NCBI RefSeq assembly: GCF_015206815.1
Contig: NZ_JADEXZ010000019.1
Location: forward strand, 1-64,000
DNA length: 64,000 nucleotides
DNA from: Fortiea sp. LEGE XX443
Lineage (GTDB): Bacteria; Cyanobacteriota; Cyanobacteriia; Cyanobacteriales; Nostocaceae
Reading direction: 5' to 3'
Each line of letters starts with the position of its first letter. Positions within the stretch are counted from its first letter, which is position 1. Position numbers and translations under genes: made by a program. Below, piece after piece: positions 47,101-58,481 of this stretch. A model generated the notes under the pieces. It did no database searches. It was not told the origin of the DNA and was given only the letters and a program-made list of their open reading frames with translations.

Positions 47101-49665
47101 TTTTTCTAAGAGAGTTCTGGCTTGTTGCAGTACAACTTGTGACAATTGCTCCATGTCCTCAAAGCTACCGCTTAAGTGGGCGGCCTCTGCTGCATCCTCA
47201 TATAAAGCTAAAGTGAGGTCATACTGACTTTGCCAGCTATCTACTGCTAACAATTCTCTCCCGATTGTGAAATACTCGACTGCCGCGCTGTAAGCCGTTG
47301 AAGCTTTTGCTTTGCGTCCAGCAATCAGATTTAACCCAGCAAGTTCGTCTCGTTCGCTTTGATGGTTAATTAATCCCATCCCCATATTCAATTGATTGAC
47401 AATCTCAAAAATACGCTCTTCTCGTTCTGCTTCGGGAGTATTGCTCAACAGCAGTTGCCCAATTCTGAGGTGAGTGGACTGTTTTTTGCTGTCAGGAATC
47501 AGAGAATAGGCAGCTTGTTGAACGCGATCGTGGAGAAATTTATAATTTGGGAATTGGGAATTGAAAATTGGGAATTGAGTAGATTCTTCGTCGTTACCTA
47601 TTACTGACGATTCAGTACCATTTGATTGAAAGAACTTGTAAACTTCACTTGTCGGAATAATTAATCCCTCTTGTAAAGCTTTCCATAAATCTGTCGCTGT
47701 CTCAACTAAATATTTTTCATAGACAATTGCGAGATTTTTTAAGTCAAAAGAGTTACCAATACAGGCAGCTAGTTGCAATATTTCTTGAGTAGAAAAAGGT
47801 AACTTCTGTAACTGAAGCGCCATAAACTCGACTACATCATCACTGAGGGCTAGACCCTTCATTTTAGCTATGTCGCATTGCCAATAACCAGTCTCAAAGT
47901 CAAACCAAAGTACCCCATCTTCATAAAAAGACTTGAGCAATTGATTAGCAAAAAAGGGATTACCTTTGGTTTTTTGATATACCAATTCAGTGAGAGGTAG
48001 CGCAATATTGAAAGAACAATTAAGAGTATCTGCAATGAGATGGTTTAAATCAGATTGCTTGAGAGGCGCGAGGGTAATAGTATTAATAGTTGCTGGGGCT
48101 TTCCTAATTTCTTCTAAAGTCGATATCAAGGGATGGGTTGGATTGACTTCGTTATCTCGATATGCGCCAATGAGTAATAAATAGCGGTTATTTACTTCAC
48201 TCATTAATAGCTGCATCAACTTTAAAGAAGCCGAATCTGCCCATTGCAAATCATCCAGAAACATCACTAAGGGATGCTCTTTTGTAGTAAAGACTTGGAT
48301 GAATTTTTCAAACAATAAATTAAAGCGATTTTGAGCAGCATTACCAGACATCTCTGGTACTGGCGGTTGTTGATTGATAATTCTTTCTAGTTCAGGAATA
48401 ACTTCAATAATGACTTGAGCATTATGACCCAAAGCCGACATAATTTTAGTTTTCCACTGTGCAATTTGGGCATCACTCTCGGTGATCAATTGTGCCATCA
48501 AATCGCGGAAAGCTTGCACAAAGGCAGAAAAAGGAATGTTGCGTTGGAATTGATCAAATTTGCCCTTGATAAAGTAACCGCGCTGTCGCACGATGGGTTT
48601 GTGAACTTCGTTAACGATCGCAGTTTTACCAATTCCAGAAAACCCAGCTATCATCATCATCTCAGCATTTCCCTGTGCCACGCGATTGAATGCGGCAAGC
48701 AAGGTTTTTACTTCTTCTGTACGGCCGTAGAGTTTTTCTGGAATAATGAAGCGATCGGAAATATCCCGAATGCCCAACTCGAAGGAATTTATTTTCCTAG
48801 TTTGTTGCCACTGGTGCAAGCAATTTGTCAGGTCGTGTTTTAGCCCTAGAGTACTTTGATAACGATCTTCAGCATCTTTGGCCATTAGTTTGCTGATGAT
48901 GTCAGACAAGACTGGGGGAATGTCAGGATTAATACTGTGGACAGAAGGCGGTTGCTGGGCAATGTGACAGTGAACCAATTCCATCGGATCGTCAGACTGG
49001 AAGGGTAACTGTGCCGTGAGAAGTTCAAAAAAAGTAACACCTAGGGAATAAAAATCGCTGCGATAGTCAATACCCCGATTCAAGCGTCCGGTTTGTTCGG
49101 GAGACAGATAAGCGAGAGTACCTTCAAGGACATTAGGACTGATAAGAACTTGCGTTTCTCTGGGTAGTAATGAGGCGATGCTAAAATCGATAAGTTTTAC
49201 TTCAAGGGTGGTAGAGTTAATCAGAATGTTAGCGGGTTTAATGTCTTTGTGAATGACTCGGTTGCGATACAGTCCTTCTAAAGAAGAGACGATTTGCAAG
49301 GCAATGTGAAAAAACTCGCTCAATGATTCGACATTTTCCCCCATCCCTTTATCGCCCCATCTTCCCAACTCATTCTGGAGGGAGATACCGCCACAGTCTT
49401 CCATAATTAAGGCATAACCGTTGCGGTAGTTTTCTAGACTATAGGTTTCGATAATTCCAGCAAGATGAAGATTTTTGGTAATCGTGTATTGATTGCGGAA
49501 TTGAACAAGTTCCTTGAAGTTGGGATACTCACTCCGCATGAGTTTAATTACAACAGGTTGTTTATCTGAAGTGCGCTGTCCCCGATAAACCAGGGTTTTA
49601 CTGCTTTCGTAAATTGGTTCAGTAATGCGATAGCCTGATAGTGTAATCGTGCTGGTAGTGTGCAT
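44143..49665 (-). CDS. Giant hybrid Ser/Thr kinase - AAA ATPase - GAF - histidine kinase
   Basis: 1840 residues. Order: Ser/Thr kinase about 1-275 (catalytic His139-Lys140-Asp141 in [10 protein letters not shown], so HKD in place of [12 protein letters not shown] in place of DFG), signalling ATPase about 305-620 with Walker [12 protein letters not shown] (about 340-350) and a [10 protein letters not shown] acidic motif, a helical TPR-like region about 720-1350, GAF about 1375-1540 ([20 protein letters not shown]), a coiled coil, HisKA with phospho-acceptor His1582 ([12 protein letters not shown]), and HATPase_c with [21 protein letters not shown]. It has no receiver or transmembrane segments. 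An STRR (47547-47574) lies inside the ATPase-TPR junction. Confidence 0.92.
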   Translation of the reverse strand: MHTTSTITLSGYRITEPIYESSKTLVYRGQRTSDKQPVVIKLMRSEYPNFKELVQFRNQYTITKNLHLAGIIETYSLENYRNGYALIMEDCGGISLQNELGRWGDKGMGENVESLSEFFHIALQIVSSLEGLYRNRVIHKDIKPANILINSTTLEVKLIDFSIASLLPRETQVLISPNVLEGTLAYLSPEQTGRLNRGIDYRSDFYSLGVTFFELLTAQLPFQSDDPMELVHCHIAQQPPSVHSINPDIPPVLSDIISKLMAKDAEDRYQSTLGLKHDLTNCLHQWQQTRKINSFELGIRDISDRFIIPEKLYGRTEEVKTLLAAFNRVAQGNAEMMMIAGFSGIGKTAIVNEVHKPIVRQRGYFIKGKFDQFQRNIPFSAFVQAFRDLMAQLITESDAQIAQWKTKIMSALGHNAQVIIEVIPELERIINQQPPVPEMSGNAAQNRFNLLFEKFIQVFTTKEHPLVMFLDDLQWADSASLKLMQLLMSEVNNRYLLLIGAYRDNEVNPTHPLISTLEEIRKAPATINTITLAPLKQSDLNHLIADTLNCSFNIALPLTELVYQKTKGNPFFANQLLKSFYEDGVLWFDFETGYWQCDIAKMKGLALSDDVVEFMALQLQKLPFSTQEILQLAACIGNSFDLKNLAIVYEKYLVETATDLWKALQEGLIIPTSEVYKFFQSNGTESSVIGNDEESTQFPIFNSQFPNYKFLHDRVQQAAYSLIPDSKKQSTHLRIGQLLLSNTPEAEREERIFEIVNQLNMGMGLINHQSERDELAGLNLIAGRKAKASTAYSAAVEYFTIGRELLAVDSWQSQYDLTLALYEDAAEAAHLSGSFEDMEQLSQVVLQQARTLLEKVKVYDIQIQAYTAQNKLLEAVKTGLAVLKLLGMEIPEQPTQSDFQMELAEFTSNLAGRRVEDLINLPEMTEPTHLAAMKILSMVAGAAYNAIPQLLPLIVYRQINLSVKHGNIAASTVAYAYYAAILCGGMTDIETGYQFGKLALSLSDKFPAAKEFRYRASFIVHACVTHWKENARENLDISLRELYFGLLEAGALEFAGYCAYCYCYNLYLMGEQLEELEQEMARYSDALRQLKLTTGLSYNETYRHTVINLMSGAENPCYLIGELYDEEKLLPFLRQTNDITGIFHLYFNKFILCYLFGKLPEAVENAAIAEQYLPGVIGTILVAVFYFYDSLLQLSQASHATNEAQKLILEKVTANQEKMQIWADHAPGNFLHKFLLVEAEKHRVLGNNLEAMDYYDRAIAKAKENEYIQEESLANELAAQFYLKWGKEKIAQLYLSDAYYGYARWEAKTKVEDLEKRYPQLLATVLEREKIRLNPITTIANSGSNSLSTIQSTISSSTSISEALDLITIIKAFQSLSSEIHLDKLLSALMQVVIENAGAEKCALILVKDDHWVIEAVGAGFSKSSRQDSTVDQLPTVWQSLPVEAMQEIPVTLLNYVERTGESLVMDDATAETAFASDPYMIRQQPKSLLCTPILRQGKLIGILYLENNLISGAFTSDRLTILNLLCSQAAISLENASLYQQSQEYAQQLEHSLENLKQMQLQLVQSEKMSALGNLVAGVGHEINNPVGFIAGNLQPAKDYVQDLFNLIDLYQQHYPNPVAEIQEETEAINLEYVREDLPKLISSIKEGSDRILNISVSLRTFSRADNNLKIPFDIHKGIDSTILILKHRLKASDTYPDIEIFRNYGDLPLVKCFPGQLNQVFMNLLSNAIDALEESNQVHTLSELQANPNQITIQTTLNAEDNSAVLIRIKDNGMGMSDEVRQKIFDHLYTTKPVGKGTGLGLSIARQIVVEKHGGTLSCQSELGKGTEFAILIPLESP
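47547..47574 (+). repeat. Heptameric STRR inside the giant kinase gene
   Basis: Four tandem heptamers, ttgggaa (twice), ttgaaaa, ttgggaa, followed by a partial ttgag. On the coding strand they encode part of the [15 protein letters not shown] segment just before [13 protein letters not shown], a well-conserved part of these ATPases. Confidence 0.75.
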
Positions 49666-49796
49666 AAGAAAGCTGTTTAATTGCCGAATCTAAGAACCCT
49701 CAATACTTAGAATTCCCTGAAATTTCCACAATCTAACAGACTGATACCAATCAGACTCAGCACTGTAGAAGTCAGACAGCATCCTGGTTTATTTGA

Positions 49797-50639
49797 CTAC
49801 TGCTCGATCGCTGCATCAGTTAGACGACTCCACTCATTCCACGAGCCATCGTAATTGCGAACATTTGGATAGCCTAGTAAATACTTTAAGACAAACCAGA
49901 TATATCCAGAACGCCCACCGATCGCACAGTAGGGAAAAATTTCTTTATCAGCCGTAATACTTTTACTGGTATAGAGATTTTTTAAATCGTCGAATGATTT
50001 AAAAGTGCCATCCTCGTTAAACATGAGGATATGCTCAAGATTCACTGCACCTGGAATATGGCCAGTGCGTTCACCTGCTTTTGGTGGTTGATCAAAAAAC
50101 CACTCACCAGAATATTCTTGAGTTGTTCGGACATCTAACAATATGCGATTGTCCAAGCCAATTGCTGCCTGAACTTCCGGGTATAGTACTCTGAAACTGT
50201 CATCAGGGGCTTTAGCGTGGTAATCAGTAGCAGGAAAGGTAGATAACTCAGTAGCTAATGGACGATTTTCTGACTTCCATTTTTGGTAGCCGCCATTGAG
50301 AACTCGGACATTTTCATGTCCAAAAACTTTCAACAACCAGAAAATCCAGCCGCCTGTTCCAGGGTAACTGCCATAGGCAATTAGTGTTGTATCATTAGTA
50401 ATGCCTGAGCGTTGCATGAGCTTTTCAAAAGCGATCGCATCTAAATTTATCCTCAAATCTGGCAATAGTAAGTCTGTAAAAATGTTCCAAAATACAGCAC
50501 CAGGTATGTGAGCATTTTTGTAAGGTTCTGGACTCACATCCACTTCAATAATCCGAACATTTGGATCATTGAGATGATCTGCCAGCCATTGAGTATCAAC
50601 AATAACTGATGGATAAGCGTAATCAGAATTTACAGTCAT
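49797..50639 (-). CDS. Two-domain rhodanese-like sulfurtransferase
   Basis: 280 residues from the ATG at 50639 (TVNSDYAYPSVIVDTQWL), the usual family start; an upstream TTG is not favoured. The N-terminal inactive rhodanese domain has IIEVDVSPEPYKNAHIPGA, the C-terminal one holds the catalytic loop YCAIGGRSG with Cys238. It transfers sulfane sulfur from thiosulfate (or 3-mercaptopyruvate) to cyanide or thiols. The CxxGGRS-type loop is nearer to thiosulfate sulfurtransferases. Divergent from a LuxR-type regulator gene about 175 bp away. Confidence 0.88.
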   Translation of the reverse strand: MTVNSDYAYPSVIVDTQWLADHLNDPNVRIIEVDVSPEPYKNAHIPGAVFWNIFTDLLLPDLRINLDAIAFEKLMQRSGITNDTTLIAYGSYPGTGGWIFWLLKVFGHENVRVLNGGYQKWKSENRPLATELSTFPATDYHAKAPDDSFRVLYPEVQAAIGLDNRILLDVRTTQEYSGEWFFDQPPKAGERTGHIPGAVNLEHILMFNEDGTFKSFDDLKNLYTSKSITADKEIFPYCAIGGRSGYIWFVLKYLLGYPNVRNYDGSWNEWSRLTDAAIEQ

Positions 50640-50814
50640 AGTAAAGTGATCCAAAAAGGTGAATATTTGATCCCAATTCCTAAAATTTGGCAACAGATTC
50701 AAACCTTGAAATCTAGACGCTGTTGTACTTTCATAATTACGAATTGGTATAAAGCTAAGATAAATGTGCTGGTAATAATACTTCTAGACCTCAAAAGTGT
50801 ACAATTTACCAATT

Positions 50815-51495
50815 ATGGTTGCTTTAATCGCTCTATTTCGGGCAATTGCCCAAGCTAAAGATGAACAGACATTGCGATCGCACATATCCACAGACATGAG
50901 TCAGTATTTTTCAGCTACAAGATGCGGGCTGTTTTTCTTTGATCAAATTCCTCTAATTGACATTAAGCTTCAAAAAGCACTAAAAATTGCATTATCACCC
51001 CAACACAACCCAGTTGCGCGCTACTTATTAGAACGCCATGCTCCTGTTCATGAAGCTTTGGTAACAGAACCGAAGACATGGAGATTAATTTGTCCGCGTG
51101 CTGATCACTGGCACGTTATGGCAGGGCCAATTGTCAGCAATGGCCAGTTAGTGGGTGTAGTAGGTTTTACCCGTAAGCAAGGGATGCCGGCATTCGATTC
51201 ACAAAATCTCACAGATTTGAGTGCGATTTGTTTGCATATTTCTACTTGGGTGTCAACAGCAAAATCGCAACTTCCGCCATTACAGACAGCGCGTTTAACA
51301 CCTCGTGAAGTAGAAATTGCTTCCTTAGTGGCTCAAGGACGAAGCAATGCAGAAATTAGTAGTGAACTTTGGATTACAGAAAACTCTGTTAAGCAAGCTT
51401 TAAAAAGGATGTTTCGCAAGCTTGAGGTTTCATCTCGTACTCAAATGCTGGCCAAGCTTACCACAGTTTTACAGCCCAGCCTACTGCCGAAATAG
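50815..51495 (+). CDS. GAF-like / LuxR-HTH transcriptional regulator
   Basis: 226 residues from the ATG at 50815; an in-frame GTG at 50797 adds six residues. The N-terminal 150 residues form a GAF-like sensory domain (ATRCGLFFFD, then GPIVSNGQLVGVVGFTR). Residues about 160-220 are a LuxR helix-turn-helix: LTPREVEIASLVAQGRSNAE, then WITENSVKQALKRMFRKL. It lies opposite the rhodanese gene and may control it; ligand unknown. The stop is followed by an STRR-like stretch and the convergent PBP2 gene. Confidence 0.85.
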   Translation: MVALIALFRAIAQAKDEQTLRSHISTDMSQYFSATRCGLFFFDQIPLIDIKLQKALKIALSPQHNPVARYLLERHAPVHEALVTEPKTWRLICPRADHWHVMAGPIVSNGQLVGVVGFTRKQGMPAFDSQNLTDLSAICLHISTWVSTAKSQLPPLQTARLTPREVEIASLVAQGRSNAEISSELWITENSVKQALKRMFRKLEVSSRTQMLAKLTTVLQPSLLPK

Positions 51496-51647
51496 TAATT
51501 GCGATCGCCGAAATAGTCCAGTAGGGTGTGCCTAGGCTAAAATGCTGCAATAGAATTCTCTTGTGGGATGGCATCTTGCCTACACCACAAAAAATATATT
51601 TTTTGCACTATTTAAGGCTTGCCACGCCACTATCAAACTCTTTCAAG

Positions 51648-53468
51648 CTATGGTTTTTTCGCCTCTGGTTTCTGATACTTGCCTGGATATTTTTTTTGAA
51701 AGTAGTCTTCCATAATTTGGTAAATCATTGGGGCGGCGATACTACCACCACCACCACCAGAATGTTCTGCAAAAGCGACAATTACCATTTCTGGATTATC
51801 GGCTGGCGCATACGCACCAAACCAAGCATGATTTTGCTTCACCCGACGTTTCCAGGCTTCCGCTGTGCCACTTTTACCAGCTACCGGGGGAATTGTCGGC
51901 TTGTTTAAAGCCTTACCCGTACCTTCAGAAACAACCTTGCGTAATCCCTCGCGTAGAATTTTAATAGTTATCGGCTTCATATTTAAAGATTCACGCCAGC
52001 TCTTGGCCTCTTCATTATCTTTGAGTAAATGCGGTTGGACTCGGTAGCCGCCATTGGCTGGTACAGCAAACATAATAGCCACTTGTAAAGGTGTGGTTTG
52101 TAAAGCACCTTGACCAATGGACATATTAATTGTGTCGCCTACAGTCCAAGGTATTTTCCAGGCTTTCTGCTTCCATGTTTCATCTGGTACTAAACCTTTG
52201 GTTTCTTCTGAGGTGAACTCAAAGCCAGTTTTTTGACCAAATCCATACTTGCGCGTCCATTCAATTAAAGTCGGGCCGCCAACACCTCTACCGATTTGAT
52301 AGAAAAAGGTATCACTACTCCACTGCATCGCGCCAACAAACCCTAAAGGCCCGAACCCGGCGTGGTTCCACTCGCCAAATCGTGTCCCACCAATGTTTAA
52401 GGAACCGTAGGTTTGTAGTACTGTGTTAGGAGAAAACTTGCCTGATTCCAACCCAGCAGTTGTGGTGACAATTTTAAAGGTGCTGGCAGGAGGAAAGGCA
52501 CTCAGGGCGCGATTAACTAGGGGATATTCTACACCTTGCACAGATTCCCAATCTTTTTGAGAGAGTTTTTGTTTAGAGAAGATATTGGGATCAAAGGTGG
52601 GATGAGATACTAGGGCTAAAACTGCACCATTTTTCGGGCTGATCGCCACAATAGCACCATCGCGATCGCCTAAAGCTTTTTCTGCTGATTTTTGAATATC
52701 TAAGTCTAGAGTCAAGTGCAAATCATTGCCTGCTTTAGCTTGTTTCTCTCCTAAAACCCGCAGTGGTCGCCCAGCACCATCTACTTCTACCTGCTGACCT
52801 CCCCATTCACCACGCAATGTTTTTTCATAGGCTTTTTCTACTCCCATCTGTCCGATGACATCACCTAATCGGTAGCCTTCTTTTTGTCTTTCTTTTAACT
52901 GTTCAGCAGTTAACTCTCGTGTATAACCCAGTACGTGGGCTAGTTGCTTGCCGTGGGGATAGTAGCGAACGGCTTCTGTATGGATTTCCACATCTGGCAG
53001 TTCGTTTTCATACTCCTTCATAGCTGTGACTTGGGCTTCATTCAAATCACGCGCAATTCTAATCAAAGAAGAAGAATTTGCACCTGCTTCGTCCAGTTTT
53101 TTTTCAATTTCTGTTTCGGGAATGTCTAAAATTTTTGCTAAACGCGGCCCCACAACTGGCCAAGAAGGTTTAGTGTGTGCCATTGGCCAAAGATACACAG
53201 AACGAGGATAGCGTGTACTCGCCAAAAGTTTGCCATTACGGTCAAAAATATTACCTCGCTCTGGCTGTTTGGCAATCACCCGAATGCGGTTTGCCTCGGC
53301 TCGTTTGCGGTGCATTGCCCCCTCAACAATTTGCAAATATGCCAAGCGCGCAGCTATTCCACTTGTCATCAAGAGGGTAAATATGATTAAAAATATGGAT
53401 TGGGAATTTCTTCCGACTGTACGTGTATTTTTTTTTCCACCAAGAGGAGACGGGTGTAATACTGCCAT
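51648..53468 (-). CDS. mrdA: Penicillin-binding protein 2 (peptidoglycan transpeptidase)
   Basis: 606 residues. One N-terminal transmembrane helix (about 22-45, IFLIIFTLLMTSGIAARLA), dimerisation domain RGNIFDRNGKLLAS, and the transpeptidase domain with SxxK at Ser329-Lys332 (PPASTFKIV), SSD at QWSSDTFFYQIG and KSGT at PVAGKSGTAEAW. It acts in the periplasm with RodA in lateral wall synthesis and cell elongation. No rodA or mreBCD gene is adjacent in the window. The final 20 residues are Lys/Pro-rich. Confidence 0.93.
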   Translation of the reverse strand: MAVLHPSPLGGKKNTRTVGRNSQSIFLIIFTLLMTSGIAARLAYLQIVEGAMHRKRAEANRIRVIAKQPERGNIFDRNGKLLASTRYPRSVYLWPMAHTKPSWPVVGPRLAKILDIPETEIEKKLDEAGANSSSLIRIARDLNEAQVTAMKEYENELPDVEIHTEAVRYYPHGKQLAHVLGYTRELTAEQLKERQKEGYRLGDVIGQMGVEKAYEKTLRGEWGGQQVEVDGAGRPLRVLGEKQAKAGNDLHLTLDLDIQKSAEKALGDRDGAIVAISPKNGAVLALVSHPTFDPNIFSKQKLSQKDWESVQGVEYPLVNRALSAFPPASTFKIVTTTAGLESGKFSPNTVLQTYGSLNIGGTRFGEWNHAGFGPLGFVGAMQWSSDTFFYQIGRGVGGPTLIEWTRKYGFGQKTGFEFTSEETKGLVPDETWKQKAWKIPWTVGDTINMSIGQGALQTTPLQVAIMFAVPANGGYRVQPHLLKDNEEAKSWRESLNMKPITIKILREGLRKVVSEGTGKALNKPTIPPVAGKSGTAEAWKRRVKQNHAWFGAYAPADNPEMVIVAFAEHSGGGGGSIAAPMIYQIMEDYFQKKYPGKYQKPEAKKP

Positions 53469-54110
53469 AGGATAAAGATTAATCTATTAACAAATACTAT
53501 ATGTATACAATGGTTCTAGACTTATACCGGGTCTTATGGTGAATAACAATGTGCGAGTCGATGTCGCATGTAGTGAGTCAGAATGTCCCAATTCAAGGAA
53601 ATTCTTCAAGCTAGTGTCCTAAGCTTGTCTTAATCTGCAAGGGGCGAAACAAGCAATTGTATCGTCTCACAGCTATGGAGAAAAGCCTAACCTATTCTCA
53701 ATACCGTTGCCAAATTAAGAGGGTTCAACGCCTGTAGAAACGGGATGAATACGTCTCAAAGAAGTAAGCTTGGCAAAAATCTGGGTTAATAAAATAGGCT
53801 CAGGCATTTGCAGAAGCATTTTTAAGATTTCATGGACATATCGAAAACCAAGATCAGGGCGAACGCACGGGATTTCTGAAATTCCTGCTGGATAAGGATC
53901 TTGACAAAAAAATAGGCTAAATCTAAAAACGCTGAAACCCTTGCTATTAAAGGATTATAACACTTTAGATGCGTTTGCCCTGACCTCAGAATTAACCCAG
54001 ATTTACACAAAACAATTGCTGTCAAAGCAAAGAAAGAAGGTCAAAGCCTGAATTCTTGGATAGAAAAATGCCTGTGTGAATATACTAGTTAAGCGCTTTA
54101 CCCTTGACCA
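53469..54110. other. Intergenic region with gene remnants
   Basis: 642 bp. The right part carries a HicB antitoxin tail (separate entry). An inverted pair tcagggcgaacgca/tgcgtttgccctga (53854-53867, 53970-53983, 13 of 14 matching) ends at the HicB remnant. On the minus strand about 53718-53955 is open for some 79 codons without a good start and ends ...RRIHPVSTGVEPS; it may be a decayed gene. Confidence 0.45.
53961..54092 (+). pseudogene. HicB antitoxin C-terminal remnant
   Basis: The plus-strand frame reads DLRINPDLHKTIAVKAKKEG, then QSLNSWIEKCLCEYTS and a stop at 54090-54092. This is the ribbon-helix-helix C-terminus of HicB-family antitoxins. An in-frame stop sits at 53958-53960 and there is no N-terminal half or hicA nearby. 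The coding similarity begins right at the edge of an inverted repeat (53983), suggesting the gene was broken by an insertion. It is distinct from the intact hicBA at 59315. Confidence 0.6.
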
Positions 54111-54389
54111 ATGACCAAAAAGCCTAAATTTCCTTACCTAGTAGGTTCTAAGTGGACAGCACAGCAAAAAGTAGACGGTTGGAGACACTTCCAAGTAGTT
54201 AACCGGAAAAATCAGAGTAAATGGGTTTATGCTGAAATGGTGGCTGCTTGCGACCCTAATGTTCGTTTTTGGATTAACGCCAAACTCCTACAAGACCGCT
54301 CTCAGTGGCTGGCTGGATGGCAATCATTACAAGAAATTGAAGCAATTTATAGCGTTTCTGATTTTAGTAAGACACCTCTCGTTGATTAG
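54111..54389 (+). CDS. TIGR02450 / DUF2389 tryptophan-rich protein
   Basis: 92 residues with the family pattern: SKWTAQQKVDGWRHFQVVNR near the start, then SKWVYAEMVAACDPNVRFWI and WLAGWQSLQEI. The Trp-rich pattern is conserved in cyanobacteria and proteobacteria; function unknown. The stop codon TAG is formed by one target base and the first two bases of the MITE-like copy 2, so the native C-terminus may have been longer. No ribosome site is visible before the ATG. Confidence 0.82.
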   Translation: MTKKPKFPYLVGSKWTAQQKVDGWRHFQVVNRKNQSKWVYAEMVAACDPNVRFWINAKLLQDRSQWLAGWQSLQEIEAIYSVSDFSKTPLVD

Positions 54390-54550
54390 AGGCAGGGGGC
54401 TCTTAGCAGGGAGAAGAGGGGACTGTAGGTACAAACCGAACTTCGAACTTCGTTGAGGCTCCCTTGCTCCCTTTCACCTTTGGTTAAAACCCCATCTCTT
54501 GTAGGTGGCTTTTCTCCCCTGCTAAGAGCTCCCTTCCCCCCTGCTTTTTT
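54388..54550 (+). mobile_element. MITE-like element, copy 2 (163 bp)
   Basis: It runs from agaggcaggggg to cttttttt-type sequence, in opposite orientation to the copy at 6038-6193. It has an extra aacttcg duplication inside. The imperfect terminal repeats share GCTCTTAGCAGGG. Flanking triplets are ATT on the left and ATG on the right. It overlaps the last two bases of the TIGR02450 gene. Confidence 0.75.
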
Positions 54551-55163
54551 ATGTCAGAGACTAGGGGTTAGGGAGGACATATCTTATTTGATGAGAAAAT
54601 ACCATAGTTGATTGAGCATAAATACTTAAATCTAAGAAATTTTAGTTAAAAGCCTTAATTTTATAATTTTTCACAAATGAAATATTAAGCGTTAAAAATC
54701 AGTACTCAGATCGGTTAGTTCGTAGCAAACCAAAGCTAATTTCAGCTCTAAAAAACTTCCAGTAGCATTTTTAGTATCGAGTTAGGCATTTATCTCTTGA
54801 CTGCCAACCCTATACCCATCTCGATTAGGAATCAGAATCAATAGATTCTATACAAAGCATATACAAAGGGAGTCCCGTTATTTTTGTTTATTGTAACTAT
54901 TTTTATATAAATAAAATTATAAAATTCAAAAAAAAATATTTTTAGAATAAATAAAGGTTTTAATAGGGAATTTTATCTATAAAATGATTTACTGTAATTT
55001 CATAAGCTTGATAGCTGTGTTTTATAAATTTTAGCCCCCTTTATTTTCTATGTAATTTCGACAATAATGACACTCAACTACCTCACACATTGCCATCTGC
55101 GGTTAGGTCAAGGCCAATGTTTGAGCCAAAAGTTTGACAAAAAACTATAAGAGGCAAACAACA
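54551..55163. other. chlL upstream region
   Basis: 613 bp of AT-rich sequence precede the chlL start. The light- and oxygen-responsive promoter must lie here, but no operator was recognised. An AAGAGG ribosome site is at 55148-55154. No gene is supported. Confidence 0.5.
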
Positions 55164-56030
55164 GTGAAACTAGCAGTATACGGAAAAGGCGGTATTGGCA
55201 AGTCAACAACTAGCTGTAACATATCTGTCGCTTTAGCCAAACGGGGCAAGAAGGTTCTGCAAATCGGTTGTGACCCCAAACACGACAGCACCTTTACCCT
55301 AACGGGGTTTTTGATTCCCACAATTATCGACACTCTCCAGTCAAAGGACTATCACTACGAAGACGTTTGGCCAGAGGATGTAATTTACAAAGGCTATGGC
55401 GGTGTTGATTGCGTAGAAGCTGGCGGGCCACCTGCGGGTGCTGGGTGTGGTGGCTACGTAGTTGGCGAAACCGTAAAATTACTGAAAGAACTCAACGCCT
55501 TTGATGAGTACGACGTAATTTTATTTGATGTACTGGGTGACGTGGTTTGCGGTGGCTTTGCGGCTCCTTTGAACTATGCAGATTATTGCATGATCGTTAC
55601 TGATAATGGTTTTGATGCTTTATTTGCGGCGAATCGGATTGCGGCTTCAGTCAGAGAAAAAGCTCGGACTCACCCATTGCGTTTAGCAGGATTAATTGGT
55701 AACCGGACTTCCAAGCGCGACTTGATTGAGAAATACATAGAAGCAGTTCCCATGCCAGTTTTAGAAGTTTTGCCATTAATTGAAGACATTCGCGTGTCTC
55801 GCGTTAAAGGTAAGACGTTGTTTGAAATGGCTGAGTCTGATCCTTCCCTGAGCTACGTTTGCGACTACTACCTCAACATCGCCGACCAAATTTTAGCTCG
55901 GCCAGAGGGAGTAGTCCCAAATGACACTCCAGATCGAGAATTGTTTGCTTTGTTGTCTGATTTTTATTTAAATCCGCGTAAACCACAGGTTCCTAATTCC
56001 GAAGAGGAACTAGACTTGATGATTGTATAA
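55164..56030 (+). CDS. chlL: Light-independent protochlorophyllide reductase, iron protein ChlL
   Basis: 288 residues from the GTG at 55164, where the family's [17 protein letters not shown] begins; AAGAGG is 9 bases upstream. A P-loop NTPase of the NifH/BchL type with GKGGIGKST at the start, and the two 4Fe-4S ligands Cys95 (GAGCGGY) and Cys129 (VVCGGF) at the expected places. As a homodimer it passes electrons, with ATP hydrolysis, to ChlN-ChlB for reduction of protochlorophyllide to chlorophyllide in the dark. It leads the chlL-DUF5331-chlN set. chlB is not in the window. Confidence 0.97.
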   Translation: MKLAVYGKGGIGKSTTSCNISVALAKRGKKVLQIGCDPKHDSTFTLTGFLIPTIIDTLQSKDYHYEDVWPEDVIYKGYGGVDCVEAGGPPAGAGCGGYVVGETVKLLKELNAFDEYDVILFDVLGDVVCGGFAAPLNYADYCMIVTDNGFDALFAANRIAASVREKARTHPLRLAGLIGNRTSKRDLIEKYIEAVPMPVLEVLPLIEDIRVSRVKGKTLFEMAESDPSLSYVCDYYLNIADQILARPEGVVPNDTPDRELFALLSDFYLNPRKPQVPNSEEELDLMIV

Positions 56031-56059
56031 ATCACCAAGTTCTCAGGATGAGGAGCAAT

Positions 56060-56800
56060 ATGGCTTTTTTTAATAGCTTTACGGATTCGATCAGACAAAA
56101 GTGGTTACAGTTCTTCCAGGCTAATCGGGAATGGATCACCCTGCACATGGAAGTAGAATCGGTGTACACCCCTGATGGCGGGAAACGACCACCCTCTTAC
56201 CTCATCCTGGGAGTTGTGAACGCCCTAGAACCAAAACTAGCGCAGTTGATGATGCCCTTTTCCAGACTGAATGCTGACGCTGACACCCTAATTGAAGTCC
56301 TGGATTTACATTTTGACCCAGACATCGCCCTTGGTAATCGCTTGAGTCATCCTCAAGTAGAACCAGAGACAAATCAATATGAGTCAACAGTTGTTGCAGA
56401 TGACAATGTTGACGATGAAACTTTAGCAATTTCTCACACAAACGGTTTTGCGTTAAATGTTAGTGAATCGGAAGAAAGTAGCAATGGATTAGGTGATATC
56501 TCCTTATCCAATGGACACAATGGCAAACATGAGTCTCAAGAGGCGATCGCTACCGAAACTGATGATTTTGGCGATGTTTCTTTTGATGCCGATCCGACAT
56601 CAGCAATAAAGCTAGAGGAAGAAATTCTAGATGATTTGAACACACCAGACGAAAACGCTTTTAGAGATGTTTTGTCTGATGTTTGGGGTGATGAAACTGG
56701 ATTGCAAAAAGCTGAAGAAAATAATGATTTTTTAGGGGAAGAATTACCAACAGGTGTTTTTGATGACTCAGAAATTGCCCGTCTCTTCCCCAACGCTTAA
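56060..56800 (+). CDS. DUF5331 protein between chlL and chlN
   Basis: 246 residues from the ATG at 56060, which has AGGAG 5-6 bases upstream; an ATG 12 bases earlier in the same frame is disfavoured. The N-terminal 100 residues are conserved-looking (FTDSIRQKWLQFFQANREWI, then SYLILGVVNALEPKLAQLM), the rest is acidic, low complexity and rich in Asp, Glu, Asn and Ser. The position between chlL and chlN is a cyanobacterial feature. The role is unknown; co-expression suggests a link to the reductase. Confidence 0.8.
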   Translation: MAFFNSFTDSIRQKWLQFFQANREWITLHMEVESVYTPDGGKRPPSYLILGVVNALEPKLAQLMMPFSRLNADADTLIEVLDLHFDPDIALGNRLSHPQVEPETNQYESTVVADDNVDDETLAISHTNGFALNVSESEESSNGLGDISLSNGHNGKHESQEAIATETDDFGDVSFDADPTSAIKLEEEILDDLNTPDENAFRDVLSDVWGDETGLQKAEENNDFLGEELPTGVFDDSEIARLFPNA

Positions 56801-56813
56801 TAGTTACTTTTGA

Positions 56814-56848
56814 GAAAGTATGAAGTATGAAGGGTGAAGTATGAAGTG
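56814..56848 (+). repeat. Heptameric STRR upstream of chlN
   Basis: Five tandem heptamers of the tgaagta type (gaaagta, tgaagta, tgaaggg, tgaagta, tgaagtg) lie between DUF5331 and chlN. Confidence 0.75.
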
Positions 56849-56984
56849 GAAAATTTCAACCTTCACCCCCTCAAACTTTCAGTAATTGGGATGTCGCGGC
56901 GGACATCAAGCGACATCTGAAAATTAGTAAAAAGCTGTAAAAGAAAGTTTTTACTTTTCCTTTTTTACTTTTGCCTTTAAATAA

Positions 56985-58406
<1,422 letters not shown>

Positions 58407-58430
58407 AATTTGGTTTTTAAATAATTATTT

Positions 58431-58457
58431 AGAGGCGAACACAATTCGCCTCTTTTT
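58431..58457 (+). terminator. Rho-independent terminator after chlN
   Basis: agaggcgaa pairs with ttcgcctct (58431-58439/58445-58453) over cacaa and is followed by tttt. It begins 25 bases after the chlN stop. Confidence 0.85.
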
Positions 58458-58481
58458 ATGTCTGATGCACAACAAGCAAAC

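Noticed and set aside
53822-54025. 67-codon minus-strand frame
   Set aside because: It runs antisense to the HicB remnant and across an inverted repeat; no supporting start.
56060-56800. ChlB-like role for the gene between chlL and chlN
   Set aside because: The protein has no Cys cluster pattern and a short acidic tail, unlike ChlB.
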